Shown here in pieces: positions 1-8,716 of a stretch of 40,922 bases of DNA. The notes below the pieces were generated by a model, which worked only from the letters and a program-made list of their open reading frames with translations, did not search any database and had not been told where the DNA came from. Source of the stretch: Terrimonas sp. (GTDB taxonomy: Bacteria; Bacteroidota; Bacteroidia; Chitinophagales; Chitinophagaceae); NCBI GenBank assembly GCA_016125075.1, contig WGMO01000025.1:1-40922 (forward strand). Reading direction: 5' to 3'. Within the stretch, counting starts at the first letter, position 1; each line of letters opens with the position of its first letter. A program made the position numbers and the translations under genes.

Positions 1-108
1 GGGGCTTGGCCATACAAAAAATTTATACAGCAAAATTCAAAAACTGATAAACATTTTGCAACCGCTTTTTATACAGTTCAATTGTGAATAAACCAACCCT
101 GAAAACTG

Positions 109-144
109 AAAGAGGCTGCCCCTTTTTGGACAGCCTCTTTCTTT
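109..144. terminator. Hairpin, probable terminator of an upstream gene
   Basis: The arms AAAGAGGCTG (109-118) and CAGCCTCTTT (131-140) are perfectly complementary over 10 bp around a 12-nt loop and are followed by a short T-rich run. It lies before the ileS promoter, so it probably ends transcription of a gene to the left of the window. Positions 1-108 are AT-rich and I see no gene or RNA in them. Confidence 0.6.
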
Positions 145-238
145 AAGTGGCTAAAACAGCCTGATTTTTAGATTGCCCTACCGGGGATTGTCAGCCTAAT
201 TTCTTGTGATTGGCTATCAAAACACCCTCAATTTCCCG

Positions 239-246
239 TACCTTTG
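239..246 (+). promoter_or_regulatory. Bacteroidota -7 box of the ileS promoter
   Basis: TACCTTTG matches the Bacteroidota sigma-A -7 consensus TAnnTTTG. A TTG at 210-212 is a loosely spaced -33 candidate (26 nt, longer than usual). The box overlaps an in-frame TTG at 244, so that codon cannot be in the mRNA start region; this places the ileS start at the ATG at 277. Confidence 0.6.
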
Positions 247-276
247 CACACTCAAAATTCAGGCAGCATAAGCATT

Positions 277-3200
277 ATGGCAACCAGGTACAGGGAATTT
301 TCAGGACTGAACTTACCGGCTATTGAGCAGGAGATACTGACTAAGTGGTCTGATAACCAGGCCTTTGAAAAAAGTGTATCCCTGAGGGAAGGAGCCACGC
401 CCTTTGTGTTTTTTGAAGGCCCTCCCAGTGCCAATGGTATGCCCGGTATCCACCATGTTATTTCCCGCACCTTAAAAGACCTTGTTTGCCGCTACAAAAC
501 CATGAAGGGTTTCCAGGTAAAACGGAAGGGCGGTTGGGATACCCATGGTTTGCCCATCGAACTGGGTGTTGAGAAAGAACTTGGGATCACCAAAGAGGAT
601 ATCGGTAAGAAAATAACGGTAGAGGAATATAACCGGAAATGCCGTGAGGCGGTATTGCGGTACAAGGATAAATGGGATGAGATCACCCGCAAAATGGGTT
701 ACTGGGTAGACCTGAATGACCCTTATATCACCTTCAGGAATGATTATATCGAAACACTCTGGTGGCTGCTCAGTGAATTGTATAAAAAGGGCTTGTTGTA
801 CGAAAGTGTAAGCATTCAACCTTATTCCCCCGCAGCCGGAACCGGTTTAAGTTCACATGAACTGAACCAACCCGGTACCTATAAAGATGTAAAGGATACG
901 AGTTGTGTGGCCATGTTTAAGGCAATTCGAAATGAAAAATCTGAATCTTTATTTCAACTAATTGATCGGGGAGATATCTTTTTCCTGGCCTGGACTACAA
1001 CACCATGGACACTCCCTTCTAATTTGGGTCTGACAGTAGGTTCCAATATAGACTACGTATTGGTTAAAACCTTCAACCCTTATCTGCACTTACCAATTAA
1101 CGTCATACTTGCTAAAGCCCTACTGGGCAAATATTTTAAAGAGGAAGGAAAAGATGGTGATTTTGAAGGCTATAATGAAAAGACAAAAATAATTCCCTGG
1201 AAAATCCTGGGGGAGGTGAAAGGAAGTGAATTGGAAGGGCTGGCTTATGAACAACTCCTGCCTTATGAAGCCAATTCGCTGGAGAAAATAACAGAGATCA
1301 CACCCGGAGCCCGGCCTTTCCGGATACTGCTGGGTGATTTTGTGACTACTGAAGATGGAACGGGTATTGTTCATACGGCTCCCGCATTTGGTGCGGATGA
1401 CTTCAAAGTGGGCAAAAAATATAATATTGGTATCCTGACCATGGTGGATCGCCAGGGAAAATTTGTGGAGGGTCTTGGAGAATTCAGCAACCGCTATGTA
1501 AAGAATTATACCGATGACCCTGATTATGTGGATGTGAATGTAGACATCAGTGTGAAACTGAAAAAGGAGAACAGGGCATTTAAAGTAGAGAAATATGAGC
1601 ACAGTTACCCGCATTGCTGGAGAACCGACAAACCTGTGCTGTACTACCCGCTCGATGCCTGGTTTATCAAAACCACGGCCATCAAAGACAGGATGGTAGA
1701 ACTGAATAAAACAATTAACTGGAAACCCAAATCCACCGGCGAAGGCCGTTTTGGAAACTGGCTGGAAAATATGGTGGACTGGAACCTGAGCCGTAGCCGT
1801 TTCTGGGGAACCCCCCTTCCGATCTGGAGAACAGAAGAAGGTGATGAAGAGATATGTATCGGCAGCGTGGAAGCGCTATTGACGGAAGCCCGGAAAGCTG
1901 ACCTTGCTTTTGGAACTTCACAAAGCCAGCACCTGGCTGCCGATCATCTGGACCTGCACAAACCCTATGTCGATGAGATCGTATTGGTCAGCCCATCAGG
2001 AAAACCCATGAAACGGGTACCAGACCTGATTGATGTGTGGTTTGACAGTGGCGCCATGCCCTATGCCCAATGGCATTATCCCTTTGAAAATAAAGAAGAA
2101 TTCAAAAAATCATTCCCGGCAGATTTCATCGCCGAGGGGGTGGACCAAACCAGGGGATGGTTTTATACGCTTCATGCGATCGCCTGCCTCCTGTTTGATT
2201 CGGTGGCTTACAAGACCGTCGTATCTAACGGGTTGGTGCTTGACAAGAACGGCAATAAGATGAGCAAGCGCCTGGGCAATGTGGTGAACCCCTTTGAAAC
2301 CATAGAAAAATTTGGTGCCGATGCCACAAGATGGTACCTCATCACCAATGCCTCGCCCTGGGATAACCTTAAGTTTGATATTGCCGGCATCCAGGAAGTG
2401 CAAAGGAAATTCTTTGGTACTTTTTATAACACCTACCAGTTCTTTGCCCTGTATGCAAATGTGGACAGCTTCTCTTTTAAGGAAGCTTATGTGCCGGTAC
2501 AGGACCGACCTGAAATAGACCGTTGGATACTTTCTTCCCTGCATTCATTGGTGAAAAAAGTTTCAAAAGCCATGGATGATTATGAGCCCACAATGGCCGG
2601 CCGGGAAATCGAAGAATTCCTGGATGAACAGTTGAGTAACTGGTATGTCCGTTTATGCCGCCGCCGTTTCTGGAAAGGGGAATATGAGCATGATAAGATT
2701 TGTGCTTACCAGACCCTGTATGAATGCCTCGAGACCCTGACCCGGCTAATCGCCCCTATTTCGCCTTTTTTCAGCGATGCTGTCTTTAACAACCTGAATT
2801 CGGTAACGGCAAGGTTTCCCGAAACCGAATCGGTGCATCATATTGATTTCCCCGAAGCGGATGCTTCCTATATTGACCGGCAACTTGAAGAAAGGATGCA
2901 ACTGGCACAGGATGCTTCCTCCCTGATCCTCTCTTTGCGGAAAAAAGTGAATATTAAAGTCCGCCAGCCCCTGCAAAAAGTGTTGATTCCGGTATTGAAT
3001 CCTTCCATGAAAGAACAGTTGATGAAGGTGGAAGACCTGATCAAATCGGAAGTGAACATCAAGGATGTGGAGTATATAACGGAAACCGAAGGTTTCATCA
3101 GGAAAAAGATCAAACCCAATTTTGTGGCACTCGGAAAGAAACTGGGTCCCAAAATGAAAGCGGTATCTGCAGCCCTGGCCAATTTTACACAGGAAGATAT

Positions 3201-3624
3201 CTCGGCGATTGAAGCCAATACTGTTTATAATTTGTCAATTGAGGGAGAGGATATACCTGTACTTTTATCGGAGGTTGAGATCAGCAGTGAAGATATTCCG
3301 GGTTGGACGGTGGCCAGTAAAGGTGTTTTAACCGTGGCACTGGACATCACCCTCACCCCCGAACTGGAAAATGAGGGGCATGCCCGGGAGTTTGTGAACA
3401 GGGTCCAGAAAATACGGAAAGACAATGGTTTTGAACTCACCGATCGGATTAACGTGAAGGTGTCAGCGGTGAACGGAATGAAAAATTCGCTGGCAATCTT
3501 TAATGACTATATTTGCGCCGAAATTCTGGCAGATAAACTGGAGATATTGCCTGAATTGCCTGGTGGCACCGAAATTGAAGTGAATGACATTTTAATCAAA
3601 GTGATAGTAACAAAAAAAGGGTAA
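277..3624 (+). CDS. ileS: Isoleucyl-tRNA synthetase
   Basis: Class I aminoacyl-tRNA synthetase that charges tRNA-Ile in the cytoplasm. From ATG 277 it is 1115 aa, within the range of the long bacterial/eukaryotic-type IleRS. The HIGH-type signature appears as PPSANG...GIHHV at about residues 49-61 and the KMSKS loop as KMSKR at about residue 661. The Rossmann fold is interrupted by the CP1 editing domain (WTTTPWTLPSN is the typical threonine-rich editing motif), and a long anticodon-binding and C-terminal region follows. The reading frame extends upstream to a TTG at 244, but a -7 promoter box covers that codon, so I take ATG 277. The next gene starts 4 nt after the stop, so the two are probably co-transcribed. 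Confidence 0.97.
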   Translation: MATRYREFSGLNLPAIEQEILTKWSDNQAFEKSVSLREGATPFVFFEGPPSANGMPGIHHVISRTLKDLVCRYKTMKGFQVKRKGGWDTHGLPIELGVEKELGITKEDIGKKITVEEYNRKCREAVLRYKDKWDEITRKMGYWVDLNDPYITFRNDYIETLWWLLSELYKKGLLYESVSIQPYSPAAGTGLSSHELNQPGTYKDVKDTSCVAMFKAIRNEKSESLFQLIDRGDIFFLAWTTTPWTLPSNLGLTVGSNIDYVLVKTFNPYLHLPINVILAKALLGKYFKEEGKDGDFEGYNEKTKIIPWKILGEVKGSELEGLAYEQLLPYEANSLEKITEITPGARPFRILLGDFVTTEDGTGIVHTAPAFGADDFKVGKKYNIGILTMVDRQGKFVEGLGEFSNRYVKNYTDDPDYVDVNVDISVKLKKENRAFKVEKYEHSYPHCWRTDKPVLYYPLDAWFIKTTAIKDRMVELNKTINWKPKSTGEGRFGNWLENMVDWNLSRSRFWGTPLPIWRTEEGDEEICIGSVEALLTEARKADLAFGTSQSQHLAADHLDLHKPYVDEIVLVSPSGKPMKRVPDLIDVWFDSGAMPYAQWHYPFENKEEFKKSFPADFIAEGVDQTRGWFYTLHAIACLLFDSVAYKTVVSNGLVLDKNGNKMSKRLGNVVNPFETIEKFGADATRWYLITNASPWDNLKFDIAGIQEVQRKFFGTFYNTYQFFALYANVDSFSFKEAYVPVQDRPEIDRWILSSLHSLVKKVSKAMDDYEPTMAGREIEEFLDEQLSNWYVRLCRRRFWKGEYEHDKICAYQTLYECLETLTRLIAPISPFFSDAVFNNLNSVTARFPETESVHHIDFPEADASYIDRQLEERMQLAQDASSLILSLRKKVNIKVRQPLQKVLIPVLNPSMKEQLMKVEDLIKSEVNIKDVEYITETEGFIRKKIKPNFVALGKKLGPKMKAVSAALANFTQEDISAIEANTVYNLSIEGEDIPVLLSEVEISSEDIPGWTVASKGVLTVALDITLTPELENEGHAREFVNRVQKIRKDNGFELTDRINVKVSAVNGMKNSLAIFNDYICAEILADKLEILPELPGGTEIEVNDILIKVIVTKKG

Positions 3625-3628
3625 GCGT

Positions 3629-4435
3629 ATGCCAAACAAGAAAAAAGCAGCTCCGAAAAAGGCGGCCAAACCGGCAAAAAAACCTGCAGTTAAAAAACCT
3701 GCAGCCAAAAAAGCAGCTCCCAAAAAGCCCGCAGCTAAGAAGCCTGCTCCGAAAAAAGCGGCCAAACCAGTTGCTAAAAAAACGATTGCTAAGAAGCCCG
3801 TTGCCAAAAAAGCTGTTAAACCTGCTGCCAAAAAAGCGGCTCCCAGGCCGGTAAAACCGGTCAGGAAAAAACCCGGTAAAACCGGAGTTGATCCTAAATC
3901 CCTTGTATCAGTAAAACCCGTAATAAAACCCAAAGTGAAAAAAGAAAATCCGAAACCCGCAAAAGTGGTGATTCCCAAAACCACCGTTAAGACTGTTAAG
4001 AAATATGAACCTGAATTCACCCGTTCGGTTTTGGATGCAAAGGAAATCGACCATTCTGCACCCTCGCAACGCTATAGCGATAATGACCTGGCAGAATTCA
4101 GGGAGATCATTATGAAAAAACTGGAAGCAGCTAAAAAAGAACTGAATTATCTCCAGGGACTGATTACCCGTAAAGATGAGACGGGTGGTGATATGGATGA
4201 AGGACGTTATATGACCATGGAAGATGGCAGTGTAAGTATGGAACGGGAACAATTGAGCCAGATGGCCAGCCGCCAGATCACTTTTATCGATCACCTCGAA
4301 AAGGCCATCATGCGGATAGAAAATAAAACCTATGGTATTTGCCGCGTTACGGGTAAGCTGATCGATAAGGCCCGCCTGCGTGCCGTTCCCCATGCCACCC
4401 TCAGCATTGAGGCCAAGCAGATGATGAATAAATAG
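3629..4435 (+). CDS. DksA/TraR-family protein with a lysine/alanine/proline-rich N-terminal tail
   Basis: A 268-aa protein with two parts. Residues 1 to about 95 are almost entirely Lys, Ala and Pro in repeats such as KKPAAKKA and PKKAAKP, resembling the histone H1 tail. From about residue 140 there is a DksA/TraR-like domain: a coiled-coil hairpin (around DLAEFREIIMKKLEAAKKEL) and a C-terminal globule with YGICRVTGKLID and RLRAVPHATLS. DksA binds the RNA polymerase secondary channel and modulates transcription with ppGpp. The C4 zinc site is mostly lost: Cys238 remains, but the other three expected cysteines are Thr, Ser and Ala/Glu. A nucleoid- or RNA-polymerase-associated role is inferred. 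It follows ileS by 4 nt and is closed by a strong terminator. Composition confuses similarity searches; the C-terminal domain is the reliable part. Confidence 0.85.
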   Translation: MPNKKKAAPKKAAKPAKKPAVKKPAAKKAAPKKPAAKKPAPKKAAKPVAKKTIAKKPVAKKAVKPAAKKAAPRPVKPVRKKPGKTGVDPKSLVSVKPVIKPKVKKENPKPAKVVIPKTTVKTVKKYEPEFTRSVLDAKEIDHSAPSQRYSDNDLAEFREIIMKKLEAAKKELNYLQGLITRKDETGGDMDEGRYMTMEDGSVSMEREQLSQMASRQITFIDHLEKAIMRIENKTYGICRVTGKLIDKARLRAVPHATLSIEAKQMMNK

Positions 4436-4455
4436 CGCTAATGGAACTTATAGAT

Positions 4456-4486
4456 AAACCGGCTTTTGGCCGGTTTTTTTTGTCTT
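4456..4486 (+). terminator. Rho-independent terminator after the ileS-dksA-like pair
   Basis: AAACCGGC (4456-4463) and GCCGGTTT (4469-4476) form an 8-bp stem with a 5-nt loop, followed by a T tract (TTTTTGTCTTT). Confidence 0.85.
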
Positions 4487-4563
4487 TATTTTTTCAATAA
4501 GATTTCAATTATTGTAGGGATGTTTTCTTCCAGGCTTTACCTTTATCAAAATTACATCATCAC

Positions 4564-5916
4564 ATGAAAAGAGGATTCCGGATCATCTTCTTGCTGTTGT
4601 TCTTTTCCCCAATGCTCCCGGCCCAGCAGACAGGTATTGTTTCCGGACCCATGCTGGGTCCTGTTGAACTCAGGGATGCTAAGATCTGGCTCGAAGTCAG
4701 CCCTTCGGTCAGGTCCGTTTCCTTACGGTATCATAAAAAGGATGGAACAGGTAAAAGCATAACCATCCCTTATAAAGGAGAACTGGGCAGGGAATTCAAC
4801 CCCCTGCATTTTACTATCGGTGGGCTTGATATCAATACAAGGTATCAATATACTGTCCTGATCGACGGGAAATTGAGTGGTGCAAAAGGAGAATTTACCA
4901 CCAGGGATCTCTGGCAATGGAGAAAACCTGCTCCCGATTTCAGCTTTATCACCGGCAGCTGTTCCTATTTTAATCAACCGGAATATGACCGGCCAGGTAA
5001 ACCATATGGTGGCGATTCTTCCATTTTTCTTACCATGGCGAAAGAAAAAGCGGCCTTTATGCTGTGGATGGGGGATAACTGGTATACCCGGGATGTGGAT
5101 TTTTCTGAATGGGGAATGTGGTACCGTCCGCATCACGACAGGGCCATGCCGGTTTTACAGCCCTTATTAAAAGCCATGCCCCACTATGCCACCTGGGATG
5201 ATCATGACTATGGGCCCAATGATATCGGCAGTGATTTTATTCTTAAGGAAGAGAGCCGGCAAATTTTTCAGCAGTACTGGTGTAATCCATCTTATGGCTT
5301 CAATGGACAGGGAATCTATACCCTGTTAAATTATGCAGATGTGGATATATTCATGACCGATGACCGCTGGTGGCGAAGCGCCGATGATACCCGGGATAGT
5401 ATCGATGGTCAACCCAATATGGAAAAAAGAATGCTGGGTAAGGAACAGATGGATTGGTTACAAAACGCCTTATTGTTCAGCCAGGCGACTTTTAAGATCA
5501 TCCTGGTTGGCAGCCAGGTTTTGAACCCGGTGTCCCCCTATGATAAGATGAGGGATTTCCCCGGCGATTTTCTGCCTTTGATGAAATTTCTGGAGGAGAA
5601 CAGGATCAGCGGGGTATTGTTCCTGACTGGCGACCGGCATCATAGTGAAGTCATTAAAATCGACCGCCCCGGGAATTACCCTCTTTATGATATTACCATT
5701 TCACCCCTTACTTCCGGCACCCATCATTTTAGCGGGGCGGAAAAAAATAATCCTTACCGGGTATTTGGGTTGGACGAAAAGCAGAATTATGGCCGGATCA
5801 GTGTTAGTGGTAAAACCGGGGAGCGGGTGCTCGAGGTGAATTTCCTGGGCATAAAAGGAGAGGAACTGGGACGTTGGAGCGTATCGGAAAAAGCGTTAAA
5901 GTCCACGGTGCATTAA
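4564..5916 (+). CDS. PhoD-like secreted metallophosphatase
   Basis: A 450-aa protein with a clear signal peptide (residues 1 to about 20, ending LPAQQ). An N-terminal fibronectin-like domain (residues about 25-120) precedes a calcineurin-like metallophosphoesterase core. Metal-binding motifs of the PhoD family are visible: GSCSY, MGDNWY, WDDHDYGPND and TGDRHHSE. Family members are alkaline phosphatases or phosphodiesterases acting in the periplasm or outside the cell; the substrate cannot be told. A box TACCTTTA (4538-4545), a TTTA variant of the Bacteroidota -7 element, lies 18 nt before the ATG. The small membrane protein downstream begins 29 nt after the stop and may share the transcript. 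Confidence 0.88.
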   Translation: MKRGFRIIFLLLFFSPMLPAQQTGIVSGPMLGPVELRDAKIWLEVSPSVRSVSLRYHKKDGTGKSITIPYKGELGREFNPLHFTIGGLDINTRYQYTVLIDGKLSGAKGEFTTRDLWQWRKPAPDFSFITGSCSYFNQPEYDRPGKPYGGDSSIFLTMAKEKAAFMLWMGDNWYTRDVDFSEWGMWYRPHHDRAMPVLQPLLKAMPHYATWDDHDYGPNDIGSDFILKEESRQIFQQYWCNPSYGFNGQGIYTLLNYADVDIFMTDDRWWRSADDTRDSIDGQPNMEKRMLGKEQMDWLQNALLFSQATFKIILVGSQVLNPVSPYDKMRDFPGDFLPLMKFLEENRISGVLFLTGDRHHSEVIKIDRPGNYPLYDITISPLTSGTHHFSGAEKNNPYRVFGLDEKQNYGRISVSGKTGERVLEVNFLGIKGEELGRWSVSEKALKSTVH

Positions 5917-5945
5917 ACAGTGTTGATCGTAAAAAATAATACAGG

Positions 5946-6422
5946 ATGACAATCAGTTTCCATTACGATAAGCGAAAAGTAATACAGGCATTGCGGTATC
6001 ATTTCATCAGCCGTCCCGAACTAAAGATTATGATCATTCTTGTCAACGTGTTTGCCTTTACCGCAGCCGCCCTTTTTTATTTCCAGAAAGTGACCTCCCT
6101 GGCTTTTTTGATGGGTTCTTTTTTATGGTTCTTTTTTATGATGAGTATTTGGTTCCTCCTCCCCGGCATTGTATATCGGAGAGCGGCCACTTTCAGGGAT
6201 CATTTCACCATGCAGTTTGAAGAGGACAATTTTACCCTGGGGAACGAAAGAGGATCGCGTTCATGGCCCTGGAAGTCCTTGCAAAAATATTTGGAGAGCC
6301 CGCATTTTTTCCATCTTTATTTTGACAGCAGGTCTTTTTTCCTTGTACCCAAGGAAGGATGTAAAGATGATGAAGAAGTCTATACACTAAGAAAATTACT
6401 AAAGGAAAAGATCAGGAAATAG
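5946..6422 (+). CDS. YcxB-like membrane protein
   Basis: A 158-aa protein with two transmembrane segments (about residues 28-48 and 52-75), followed by a cytoplasmic C-terminal domain. The pattern DHFTMQFEEDNF...SWPWKSLQKYLESPHFFHLYF...FFLVPKEG is typical of the YcxB-like domain, whose function is unknown. It probably follows the phosphatase gene in one transcript (29-nt gap). Its stop lies 1 nt from the stop of the convergent acetyltransferase gene, with no terminator between them. Confidence 0.72.
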   Translation: MTISFHYDKRKVIQALRYHFISRPELKIMIILVNVFAFTAAALFYFQKVTSLAFLMGSFLWFFFMMSIWFLLPGIVYRRAATFRDHFTMQFEEDNFTLGNERGSRSWPWKSLQKYLESPHFFHLYFDSRSFFLVPKEGCKDDEEVYTLRKLLKEKIRK

Positions 6423-6423
6423 G

Positions 6424-6852
6424 TCAAAGGACTTTTTCCATTTCATAATGGGGAATGGAAATTTCTTCAAACTCATCACTGATCACTTTATAACCCATTT
6501 TTTCATAAAAACCCACAACGGGTTTCCGCGCATGCATGTTCATGACCTTATAACCCAGGTCACGGGCAATATTTTCTGCGAAAAGTGTCAGCGCCCTGCC
6601 GATCCCTTTTCCCTGCAGGTCGTTGAGGACCGCCATCTGCCGGAGCCGGATTATTTCGGGCGACTCTTTTACCAGCATACAGCAACCGAGAATCATATCT
6701 TCATCAAATGCAGCGATCAGCAGGTTATCTTTTTCTTTATCCAGCTCTTCTTTTGTGAAATGGATACCGATCGGTTTGCGTAAAATATCATCCCTCAGCT
6801 TTACCATTTGCTGATATTCGGGGGAGCCGTGATCGATAATTTTTAAGGCCAT
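6424..6852 (-). CDS. GNAT-family N-acetyltransferase
   Basis: A 142-aa single-domain GNAT protein that should transfer acetyl from acetyl-CoA to an amine. The acetyl-CoA-binding motif A is RLRQMAVLNDLQGKGIGRAL, with the QGKGIG pyrophosphate loop; the C-terminal part ARKPVVGFYEKMGYKVIS is the usual motif B. The substrate is unknown; the overall pattern resembles small ElaA/PhnO-like members. It is transcribed away from acpP, with 214 nt between the two starts; a palindrome and a weak promoter on the minus strand lie in that gap. Confidence 0.88.
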   Translation of the reverse strand: MALKIIDHGSPEYQQMVKLRDDILRKPIGIHFTKEELDKEKDNLLIAAFDEDMILGCCMLVKESPEIIRLRQMAVLNDLQGKGIGRALTLFAENIARDLGYKVMNMHARKPVVGFYEKMGYKVISDEFEEISIPHYEMEKVL

Positions 6853-6911
6853 TCAGTTTTGGTTTCCGGGTGATATGCTGTTCTAAATCCAATTTACGAC
6901 ATCAGTTTTAC

Positions 6912-6927
6912 ACTACCAATCGGTAGT
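6912..6927. promoter_or_regulatory. Candidate operator palindrome upstream of the acetyltransferase gene
   Basis: ACTACC-AATC-GGTAGT has perfect 6-bp arms around a 4-nt spacer, similar in style to TetR-family operators. On the minus strand it overlaps a TTG (plus coordinates 6917-6919) spaced 20 nt from TAAATTG (6890-6896), a possible weak promoter for the acetyltransferase gene. No regulator gene is adjacent, so this rests on symmetry and position only. Confidence 0.3.
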
Positions 6928-7011
6928 TATTTGGGGAAAAACGAATAAAAATTGTATTATGTACTAATTATCAGTATTTTAGATAAAATAATGAATTTCA
7001 TAAAGAGTGCG

Positions 7012-7040
7012 TTGTGATTTATTCAAAAATTATATTTTTG
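7012..7040 (+). promoter_or_regulatory. acpP promoter (-33 TTG and -7 box)
   Basis: TTG (7012-7014), an 18-nt spacer, and TATTTTTG (7033-7040) match the Bacteroidota sigma-A consensus well. The start codon lies 26 nt further on. This is the best-formed promoter in the window, which fits the high expression expected of acyl carrier protein. Confidence 0.75.
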
Positions 7041-7066
7041 CACCCTAATAACCAAATTATTCAAAC

Positions 7067-7303
7067 ATGTCAGACATCGCCTCAAGAGTAAAAAAGATCA
7101 TCGTTGACAAATTAGGTGTTGATGAAGCCGAAGTCACCAATGAAGCCTCATTCACAAATGATTTAGGTGCCGATTCTCTGGACACCGTAGAGTTGATCAT
7201 GGAGTTCGAAAAAGAATTCAACATCTCCATTCCCGATGAACAGGCTGAAACCATCACTACTGTTGGTCAGGCTGTGGCTTACCTGGAAGAAAACGCCAAG
7301 TAA
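7067..7303 (+). CDS. acpP: Acyl carrier protein
   Basis: A 78-aa acidic protein carrying the phosphopantetheine attachment motif [10 protein letters not shown], with Ser37 as the modified serine. It carries growing acyl chains in type II fatty acid synthesis. Length and sequence are typical. It is followed by a hairpin and then fabF, the common acpP-fabF-rnc arrangement. Confidence 0.97.
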   Translation: MSDIASRVKKIIVDKLGVDEAEVTNEASFTNDLGADSLDTVELIMEFEKEFNISIPDEQAETITTVGQAVAYLEENAK

Positions 7304-7355
7304 TTAATTATTCAGTGTTTAAAAGGGCACTGAAAGAATGGAAATAAAATTAGAT

Positions 7356-7398
7356 CCGCCTTCCGACTGTTCAAGACAGCGAAGGCGGTTTTATCTTT
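7356..7398 (+). terminator. Hairpin between acpP and fabF, likely partial terminator
   Basis: CCGCCTTC (7356-7363) pairs with GAAGGCGG (7381-7388), and an inner CTGT/ACAG pair (7367-7370/7376-7379) extends the structure. TTTTATCTTT follows. It could end most acpP transcripts while letting some read into fabF, or act as an RNase III processing site. The box TATCTTTA (7392-7399) could start an independent fabF transcript 21 nt before its ATG. Confidence 0.7.
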
Positions 7399-7420
7399 AA
7401 CTAAAATTATCCCAGGCACT

Positions 7421-8674
7421 ATGGAATTAAAAAGAGTAGTCGTAACAGGCATGGGTGCCCTAACTCCATTGGGGAATACTGTTGACGCTTACTGGAATGG
7501 ACTTGTCAATGGCATTCCGGGTGCTGATATGATCACTTTGTTTGATGCCAGTAAATTCAGGACGAAGTTTGCCTGCGAAGTAAAAAATTTTGAGCCTACC
7601 CAGTTCCTGGACAGAAAAGAAGCCAGGAAGATCGATCGCTTTACCCAGTTTGCCCTGGTGGTCAGCGACCAGGCCATGGCTGATGCGGGACTGCACAAGG
7701 ATAATATCAACCCCGACAGGATTGGGGTGGTTTTCGCCAGTGGTATCGGGGGGCTTATTACTTTCCAGCATGAAGTCACGGATTTTGCCAGGGGAGATGG
7801 TACACCCCGGTTCAACCCTTTTTTCATTCCAAAGATGATCCTGGATATCGCGGCCGGGCAAATCTCCATGCGGCATAACCTGCGGGGGCCCAATTTTGCC
7901 GTTGTCAGTGCCTGTGCCAGCAGTACCAATGCCATTATTGAAGCCCATAACCTGTTAAGGCTGGGGAAGGCCGATATCATTGTCACCGGTGGTAGTGAAG
8001 CCGTGATCAGTGAAGCCGGCGTGGGTGGATTCAATGCTATGAAAGCCATGAGCGAAAGAAATGATGATCCTAAAACGGCCAGCCGGCCTTATGATAAGGA
8101 CCGCGACGGTTTTGTAATGGGAGAAGCTTCCGGGATCATCGTCATGGAAGAACTGGAACATGCCCTGGCAAGGGGTGCCAAAATATATTGTGAAGTGGTG
8201 GGCGGCGGCGCTTCGGCCGATGCCTATCATATAACCGCTCCCCATCCCGACGGACTGGGTGCGAGAAATGTGATGCTGGCCGCCCTGCAGGATGCCGGTA
8301 TGCAACCCGAAGAGATCGATTATATCAATACCCATGGCACGTCAACACCCATCGGCGATGGTGCGGAAGTAAAAGCCATTACCCATGTTTTTGGCGAGCA
8401 TGCCTACCAGTTGAATATCAGCGCTACCAAATCCATGACGGGCCATTGCCTGGGGGCTGCCGGTGTGATTGAGGCCATCGCCTGTATCAAATCCGTCATG
8501 CACGATATCGTACCCCCCACGATCAATCATTTTACCGATGACCCTGAACTGGACCCCCGGTTGAATTTTACTTTCAATAAGGCCCAGCACCGAAAAGTGA
8601 ATGCCGCCCTGAGCAATACTTTTGGATTCGGGGGACATAATGCCTGTGTGATTGTAAAGAAATTTACGGCCTAA
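7421..8674 (+). CDS. fabF: Beta-ketoacyl-ACP synthase II
   Basis: A 417-aa condensing enzyme that elongates acyl-ACP with malonyl-ACP in fatty acid synthesis. The Cys-His-His catalytic triad is intact: Cys165 in SACASS, His305 in THGTST and His342 in TGHCLGAAG. The C-terminal NTFGFGGHNAC motif is also present. Length and motifs identify FabF rather than FabB or FabH. The neighbours acpP and rnc support this. Confidence 0.96.
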   Translation: MELKRVVVTGMGALTPLGNTVDAYWNGLVNGIPGADMITLFDASKFRTKFACEVKNFEPTQFLDRKEARKIDRFTQFALVVSDQAMADAGLHKDNINPDRIGVVFASGIGGLITFQHEVTDFARGDGTPRFNPFFIPKMILDIAAGQISMRHNLRGPNFAVVSACASSTNAIIEAHNLLRLGKADIIVTGGSEAVISEAGVGGFNAMKAMSERNDDPKTASRPYDKDRDGFVMGEASGIIVMEELEHALARGAKIYCEVVGGGASADAYHITAPHPDGLGARNVMLAALQDAGMQPEEIDYINTHGTSTPIGDGAEVKAITHVFGEHAYQLNISATKSMTGHCLGAAGVIEAIACIKSVMHDIVPPTINHFTDDPELDPRLNFTFNKAQHRKVNAALSNTFGFGGHNACVIVKKFTA

Positions 8675-8716
8675 TAATATTTCTTTGCAGTTTAAAAAAA
8701 ATGTAGCTTTCGGATC

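Noticed and set aside
1-108. Possible RNA gene or gene end at the left edge
   Set aside because: AT-rich with two loosely similar TTTATACAG stretches, but no stable structure or ORF; only the following hairpin can be supported.
3592-4020. Minus-strand ORF rich in Ala/Phe/Gly opposite the Lys/Ala-rich tail
   Set aside because: Its composition is simply the antisense of the KKPAAKKA repeats; the plus-strand gene has the DksA-like domain, a tight link to ileS and a terminator.
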